A stretch of 64,000 nucleotides of DNA, from positions 33,351,948 through 33,415,947 of the forward strand of contig OX638370.1 of assembly GCA_951812925.1 (NCBI GenBank), read 5' to 3'. Below the pieces are notes generated by a model. The model had not been told where the DNA came from, made no database searches, and was given only the letters and a program-made list of their open reading frames with translations. This document shows positions 58,113-64,000 of this stretch, piece by piece. Source of the stretch: Calliopum simillimum. Lineage: Eukaryota > Arthropoda > Insecta > Diptera > Lauxaniidae. How positions within the stretch are numbered: position 1 is the first letter of the stretch; each line of letters starts with the position of its first letter. A program made the position numbers and the translations under genes.

Positions 58113-59470
58113 CGAGGGGTAGGTACTATTTATATTTCGGGAACTGGCAACACTAATAGACTAAGAGCCATCGCTTGGCTGACCCTCCTTATTGTATCAA
58201 AGCTGAATTTTCCTGTGGGTGTTCTTGCAAAAGTAGGTATGAACTTTTGCTCTAGTGGAATCCTGAGAGGTGGTGCCTTCGTAAGATATCGGGTGCAAAA
58301 GGTCGAGAAAAAAAGTTTTTTCCAAATATCTCTCAAACCGTTATATCTATTAAAAAAACATCCACAAAAAAATTCAGCCATAATACTATGACGTAGGCAT
58401 AGTTATATTAATTTGAAAATCAACATTCATATTACTGTGAACACTTGTATACTAAAAATACCTTAAAATAGGATATCTCCTAAACTGTCGGTCGTAAGAA
58501 AATTATTTGCACCATTTTTCGATATGAAATTGTGGAGAACCATTTTTTTGTAGAAATAAGCGCTAGCAAGATACTAATTTTCTCGACATTTGTGCCGAAA
58601 TAACTTTTGTACGACAGTGGAAACGGTCTCGAATTTTTGTGCATACTTTGAAATTACAAAATAAACCGACTAAAGGAAAAAAAAAAATTATGAATTTTAT
58701 ATGTTGGATCGGAAAGTGAAAGTTCACTGGACCATATCTCCTAAGCTATAGATCGTACGAAAACAATTTGTACCACTTTTTCGATATAAAATTTGCTGAG
58801 CTACAAAATTGTGGAACTAAATTTTTTTGTAGATGTAGCCGTTAACGACATTTTTGCAAAAAACTGTTTTTCTCGACCTTTCGCAACCCGATATCTCACG
58901 AAGGCACCACTTCTCAGGATTTCACTAGAACAAAAGTTCATACCTACTTTTGCAAGAACACCCACAGGAAAATTCAGCTTTGATACTATAAGGAGGGTCA
59001 GCCAAGCGCTAAAATCTAGCAACAAAATAATAAAGTTTGACATTTTTTAGAATAAACGCACTCACAACATTTTGATGGACAAGTGTTATTTCTTTTGTTT
59101 ACAGTGAGTTAACAAAATCAATTTGGCTATTGATAAATTGGTGATTGATAAATTATGGGGTATCCAACGAGAACAAATTTTTTTTGCAATTACTTGCTTT
59201 ATCGCCATATAAAGAACTGAGTTCGTCGGCACATTCTTGTTGAGATAATCCACGTCGAAAGTTGTGAAAACCTACACTTGAAATTTCCATTTTTTGGCCA
59301 AAATGGTTTTCTTACCTCACTGTAAACAAAACAAATAGAACTTGTACATCAAATCGTTGTGAGTACGTTTATGCCAAAAAATGTCAAACTTTATTATGTT
59401 GTTGCCAGATTTTAGCTATTGACATTAGTGTTGCCAGTTCCCGAAATAGAAATAGTACCCTACGTATGAT
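58113..59470. mobile_element. Inverted-repeat element, right arm interrupted by a mariner
   Basis: The left arm (58113-58390) reads GGTACTATTTATATTTCGGG, AACTGGCAACACTAAT, CGCTTGGCTGACCCTCCTTA, CAAAAGTAGGTATGAAC and CGTAAGATATCGGG. The right arm (58795-59470) carries the complements, but between GGGTCAGCCAAGCG (59007) and ATTAGTGTTGCCAGTTCCCG (59424) a mariner copy intervenes. The spacer 58440-58790 contains two direct copies of a GGATATCTCCTAA/CCATATCTCCTAA unit. Two facing short frames (58130-58381 minus; 58793-59050 plus) translate the arms and are mirror images. Confidence 0.65.
59008..59416 (-). mobile_element. Deleted mariner copy inside an inverted-repeat arm
   Basis: Same terminal repeats as the 49-kb copy (GCTAAAATCTAGCAAC and TTGCCAGATTTTAGC), reverse orientation. 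Minus-strand landmarks: CCAAAAAATGGAAATTTCAA, CGACGTGGATTATCTCAACA and, near the other end, CCCATAATTTATCAAT. Only about 410 bp remain, so more has been lost than in the 49-kb copy. Confidence 0.7.
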
Positions 59471-59479
59471 AGTCATAGC

Positions 59480-61770
59480 TCGGCAGCACCCGGCAGGGTC
59501 TTAGTAGGTACGCTTTAGCGAAGTTCACTTTTCAGAAAAAAAAATTAATTAAAAGTAAGTTCAGAAATATGATTTGTTTTTCACCAAAAAAAAAGCACTA
59601 ACTAAAATTTTTTGTTTAAACTACTAAGACCTTACCATCATTTGTTTTTTCCATATTTTATTAAATTTGTTCCTTATTCTTGCATGACATTAAAACAATT
59701 TTAAAACTCTGACAAAACTTACTGCGCATTATCAAATATCATTACTAAATATCATCAACAAAAACTTTAATTTTGCAAATGCGAAAAAGGACTTTATGTC
59801 TCAAAAACAGGTAAAAAAAACATAATCGTAGAGTGCAGAGAAACGAATCGCTTTGAAATAACAATTTTTATTACATGTTTTTACGCATTATTCACATATT
59901 GTCTTTGGGGACTCTATTTAAATTTTTCATAGTTTTTTTTTGTGGAACACTTTAACCTATTATAACCCAGTTTTGGGAATAAAAGAAGCGGTCAAAAGAC
60001 CAATAACAACAGAATATAATCGGACAAAAACATTCCAAAATGTAGTTTTTGAGTTTTACAGTAGGGTGAAATTTCGGAAATACGTTTTTTTTTTTGATTA
60101 TTTTTATATTTACCTTTACTAAAGATGAAAAATCAAATGCTCATTTCGAGCAGTTTTGAGATCGTAATAAAATAAAGACCTTTTCAAGCAGGGATTTTGC
60201 ATATAACGGTGAAAAGCGGACCTCTTAGATATTTGAAAAATTTGAAAAAATGCTCAGCTCTTTTTTGTCACCCTATTTCAGATTTTTGAGAGAAATTCTG
60301 GAATTTCCAATGTCTTATGTGTATGACAAGCATTCAAACGCTTGCAATTTCGCTAGGACTGAACTCATGACACATGACTGGAGTGCAGATAAAAATCTGT
60401 AATGGGTAGCGCAGTGTTCTCCAAAGGTTTTGATCGTTTATGGAACCAGGGCGTATCTCTGAATTAATTTAATTTTTCTGTTTTTTTTAATTTCATTTGC
60501 ACAAAAAATGCTCGAGTTTTGAAACCTGATCGAATTATATTTTCAATAAAGAGCTTAATCTGTACAATAAAATTTAACCGCATTAAAGGGAACCAGAGCC
60601 AATACATAAAAATAAAATAAAAATAATTTTGTTACAAGCCGATTGTCGAGATTAATATACAACAACATTGACAACAACAGCAACAAGATAAGACCGCAAT
60701 TATTTTTACCGCGACACAGTGATAAAAAAAAAATATATCACACTGATGACTTTAATTTTTTCAAAAAGGAAAAAAAGAAAAAATCTGCAATAAAAATATA
60801 TAAAAAAAAACAAAAGCTTAAATACAAAAATCAGAGTTGATAAATTTTTCATTAGTGAGAGCGAAATACAACAAAAACATCAATTACAACAGCAACAACA
60901 ACTGCAACACAAAACATCCATACGACAATTTAATTATTTAAAGGCTTTCAACAAATTGTAATACAAAAAAAAAAAAAAAACATAAAAATTACAGCAACAT
61001 TGTTGTTGGCGTTGTAAGTAACAACAACACTTTAGTACAACAACAATATTACATTGTTGCTATATTTATTGCTGTTGTTGTTGTTGTTGTTGTCTGGTCT
61101 CTTTCGGAAATTAATTTAAATTGCTTTAGCATTTTATTGCATTGCATACTTTGAGGCGTTGTTCTGGAAATGCAGCGCTTACAATTTACCCAGTTGTCTC
61201 GTTTTTTTTCTCTCGTATTCCATATCCGGTCGGAAACCTTGCTTTTAGGTGCAATTCATTGCAACCGAAAAGGACATTTTCATTAAATTAAATACAAAGA
61301 CAGTGACATACATTAAAATTACAGCAAATAAAGTAAAATAAAATTAAAAATTTAAATGTTGAATTGGTCTCAAATTGGCATTAAATGGCAAATGTATTGG
61401 CATGGCAATATTGACATGTCACTGGAGTGTTGTCATTTCTCATTTAGTAGCGGTTGTACGTACAAATTCTTAAATTTAATGCTATTAAAGGTAAAATAAT
61501 TTAAAAGCTACATAATGAATGTTTGAAAGTATAAAGGGATGAATTTTTCCAAAGTCTAAAAATTGGAAAATTCAAACAAAGCCCTATACTTTTTTTAAAG
61601 ATTGTTACAGCTTCTTACTTGCGGAATAAGTAAGCGACCTGTTGTTAAAATTGTCTTATATCGAAGTGTGCCTTCCATGTCCGATGGGGCTCCTCATTAT
61701 CGAAACGACTTCATTTTTAGACTTTCAAACAGACATTTCTTGAGTTTCGCAATATTTTACACAACAATAT
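59480..61770. other. Intergenic DNA with CAACAA/TTG microsatellites
   Basis: CAACAACAGCAACAAG near 60660, CAACAGCAACAACAACTGC near 60885 and TTGTTGTTGTTGTTG near 61075 are typical of fly regulatory or 5' leader DNA. No exon is supported; the 65-aa frame at 60643 is lysine-rich low complexity. Confidence 0.35.
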
Positions 61771-61779
61771 TTTCTGCAA

Positions 61780-62205
61780 AATTTCATTACTTCCGAAATA
61801 TTTTCCTTCTTCTGCAACATTTTTCGGCTTTCGCAACATTTTTCCACAATTGCAACATTATTCGACAATTATAACATTTTTCGACTTTCGATACATTTGA
61901 CGATTTTTTCATTTTTTCCCAATACTGTTCAACATTTGCAACATTTTTCAACTTTTGCAACTTTTCTTGCATAATTTTGTAGGTTATCTAAAATTTTCTA
62001 CTTTGAAATATTTTGTGACCACACCAAAGTTTTTCGACTTCCGAATCATTTAACAATTTTTCCATCATTTTGCAAAACTTTTCGACTTCAGCAACTCTTT
62101 TCACATAAATTTGTAAGTACTCTAAAATTTTCTTATTCGGCTTATGCAATATTTTTCGGTTTTTGCAACATTTTTCAACTTCAGCAACATTTTGTGACCT
62201 TACCA
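61780..62205. repeat. Minisatellite of GCAACATTTTTCGACTTT units
   Basis: Roughly 20 diverged units of about 18-20 bp, with CAACATTTTTC, CGACTTTCG, CAATTGCAACA and CAACTTTTGC variants. The minus-strand frames (VEKCCKN-type) simply translate this repeat. Confidence 0.65.
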
Positions 62206-62209
62206 AAAA

Positions 62210-63630
62210 ACATATATTCTAAAGAATGGCATTCCGGTGAAGCAACAATGTTTCGCAACTTTATCTTGTGCACAAGTCCAGTTGGCCTAAAATTTCGCCG
62301 CGTTGAATTGGTATTTTGCGAGCGCGAGAGAGTCTGACGAATACTCTGCTGTCATATTGGTTTTTATTTTGAGTTTCTCATTTGTGCACACACTCTGCTC
62401 TCTCTCTCTCTCAAATGTATAAATGTATTGAGGATCACGTGTAAATATAGGAAAAATCTTAAACATGTGTTAGTAAAATTTTAATTTTCATGTTTTTGTT
62501 GTACAACAAAACGAAAAAGTGTACTAAAGTAGTAGAAGTAGTGTCCTTTCAAAACTTTGATAAAATTGGTATTTTTTCATTTTCAATGAATGTGATGCCT
62601 ACAGTCGGTATGTTATCAACTTATTTATATGACAACATGAATTTTATGGAGACTTAAGACGTAAACCTGGAATTTCAAACAAATCAAATTTAGTTCAACC
62701 AATATGTAATTATTTTGTATTTTTTTTTTTAATTGGTCCAAAAATCGAAGGATTGGCATTCTTTGCTCATCATCGTTTTTTGTCGTAGAGGAGTTCCGAT
62801 AAGATTTTTGAGTTCACAAGAAAGTGTTATTTATTTTTATATATTTATTTATATATATTAAAATCCGTGCAACGTCAAATACGGCTTTTTTTGAGTATGA
62901 GCGACTGTATACCCTAAATACCGTAAAAAATGTGTACTATTATATCCCAAAAACTGTAGGAAACATATTTTGCTATATTTTGTCCCTGATAGTCATCTTT
63001 CCACAGCTAACAGTTTGTGCGCTAGAGGCCGAGTTTCATTAAAAAAAACCGAATTTTTTGAAGTTTTTATTTTGAAGTGACCTTTTGATATTTTTGCTTA
63101 CAAATTTTCCAAAAATTTTAGAAGGGAACATAAGAAAAAGTTAAAAGCTTCAAACGTGGTCTTTGAATAAGGAATCGGTTGGAATTTACGGAAGATATAA
63201 GAGTAATAATAGAGAGATATAAGAATATTTTTTTATTGTGCAGATATAATTTTTGGTTATTTTTTTGTATCACAGAGTATATAAAAACTGTGAACTCCAA
63301 GAAAAGGTGTCAAAATACTGGTGAGCACTGACTGAATAAAAAAAAATGTTTTTAATATAAATTTAACGACTGATTTTTGAAAAAGGTCGAAAAACGGTAC
63401 ATTTGAAATGCTGAATTTGAATTTGATCTCAGAATTGCTCCGTCGCTTATGGCTTTTGGGATATTCTAACCTAAAGTTAAAAAACCGATTTTTTGAGGTT
63501 ATATAGATAACGCAGGAAATGGTTTTGATATTTTCTACTAAGTGCATCATTTAGCACTATTCTTCGTCTTCAAAATGAGCCTCAAAACGGTTGTATGTTA
63601 TTTTTTCTTTAAAAGCAATGATCATTTCAA
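62210..63630. other. Intergenic DNA without recognised genes
   Basis: A CTCTCTCTCTCTC tract lies near 62400. The 63370-63600 part loosely resembles the spacer of the 13.5-kb foldback in word order (GAAAAAGGTCGAAAA, CGATTTTTTGAGGTT, TCAAAATGAG). No gene found. Confidence 0.35.
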
Positions 63631-63639
63631 AGAGGTTAC

Positions 63640-64000
63640 CGGACATAATCCCAACGGACATAATCCCCATTTCGTAAATGGGGATTATGTCCGAAAATTT
63701 TTCGGTCATAATCCCCATTTTGGCCATGGGGGTTATGTCCGAAAAATTTAATTAAGATTGAACAAAATTTTTGCAATAATCCATTTAAAAAATTTATGTG
63801 GTGTTGGATATTATAGACTGATCCGCAGCCGAAGGCCGCCGCGAAGCCGGTGTTGGATTTTTGGGAGTTGTAAATCCTGAGCTGCTTCTGTTGTCAATAA
63901 CAAAATATCGTTATGGGGACTATGTCCGTTTTTTCCTGGGAATTATGTCCGAAACACTTGCGGACATAATCCCATTGAAAAAATGGGGATTATGTCCGAA
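63640..64000. repeat. Palindromic GGGGATTATGTCCG cluster reaching the window edge
   Basis: About nine copies of GGGGATTATGTCCG or its complement in two groups (63641-63742 and 63913-64000), many head-to-head so that they form hairpins, for example ATCCCCATTTCGTAAATGGGG at 63663 and the pair CGGACATAATCCCATT/AATGGGGATTATGTCCG at 63961-63998. Between the groups lies a GC-rich insert, CCGAAGGCCGCCGCGAAGCC (63822-63841). Probably the terminus of an element continuing to the right. Confidence 0.7.

Noticed and set aside
58130..59050. Two similar short proteins sharing TKAPPLRIPLEQKFIPTF-type sequence
   Set aside because: They are mirror translations of the two arms of an inverted repeat and have no independent coding support.
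61787..62206. Cysteine- and lysine-rich minus-strand frames
   Set aside because: They translate the GCAACATTTTTCGAC minisatellite in register.

Overview
The window looks like nuclear DNA of a higher (brachyceran) fly, most plausibly a tephritid-type fruit fly with a repeat-rich genome. This rests on the overall AT-rich, intron-bearing character, an insect gustatory receptor gene with a phase-0 3' intron, fly-type CAACAA/TTG microsatellites, and seven dispersed copies of a fly-type repeat with CCAGCCAGCC/CTGTCTGGCTGG cores. The genus is not determined. No bacterial operon, CRISPR array, rRNA or convincing intact tRNA was seen.

Only two genes look intact. The first (about 958-2341) is a compact intronless gene with TATA box, 399-residue reading frame and two poly(A) signals; it encodes a secreted protein with a signal peptide and a C-terminal aromatic repeat region. 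The second (17341-19259) is a two-exon gustatory receptor of the insect 7tm_7 family; splicing exon 1 (372 aa) to a 73-aa second exon gives 445 aa and a slightly degenerate TYhhhhhQF signature. A third stretch (45702-46138) reads like a broken or single-exon fragment of an acidic protein and is not recognised.

Nearly everything else that can be explained is mobile or repetitive DNA. From left to right: a Tc1/mariner end with transposase N-terminus (1-512); tandem GGGGCG-type units (3340-3720 and 6390-6590); two copies of an element carrying a CAAGAC hexanucleotide, one expanded to about 0.8 kb (6730-7830); Helitron/DINE-like copies at 5.3, 10.1, 23.3, 28.3, 35.9, 38.4 and 51.8 kb; a foldback element (13.5-14.1 kb) beside a frameshifted Tc1/mariner relic (14.35-15.56 kb); non-LTR retrotransposon 3' ends (16.5, 20.1, 26.7, 34.9, 37.2 kb), one followed by a 200-bp CCTAA array; two giant near-perfect inverted repeats back to back (20682-21625 and 21628-22998); a nested inverted-repeat complex (28.1-31.2 kb); a Ty1/copia relic (41.5-43.1 kb); foldback or MITE-like units at 45.3, 46.5 and 47.3 kb; two deleted mariners (49.1 and 59.0 kb), the second lodged in one arm of another inverted repeat; and a palindromic GGGGATTATGTCCG cluster running off the right edge.

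The most unusual structure is the pair of long hairpin-forming elements at 20.7-23.0 kb: arms of about 450 and 676 bp, with the second apparently inserted across the terminal TA of the first, leaving a CCTA duplication. All alignments here were made by eye; no database search was run, so family names for repeats are reasoned, not confirmed.
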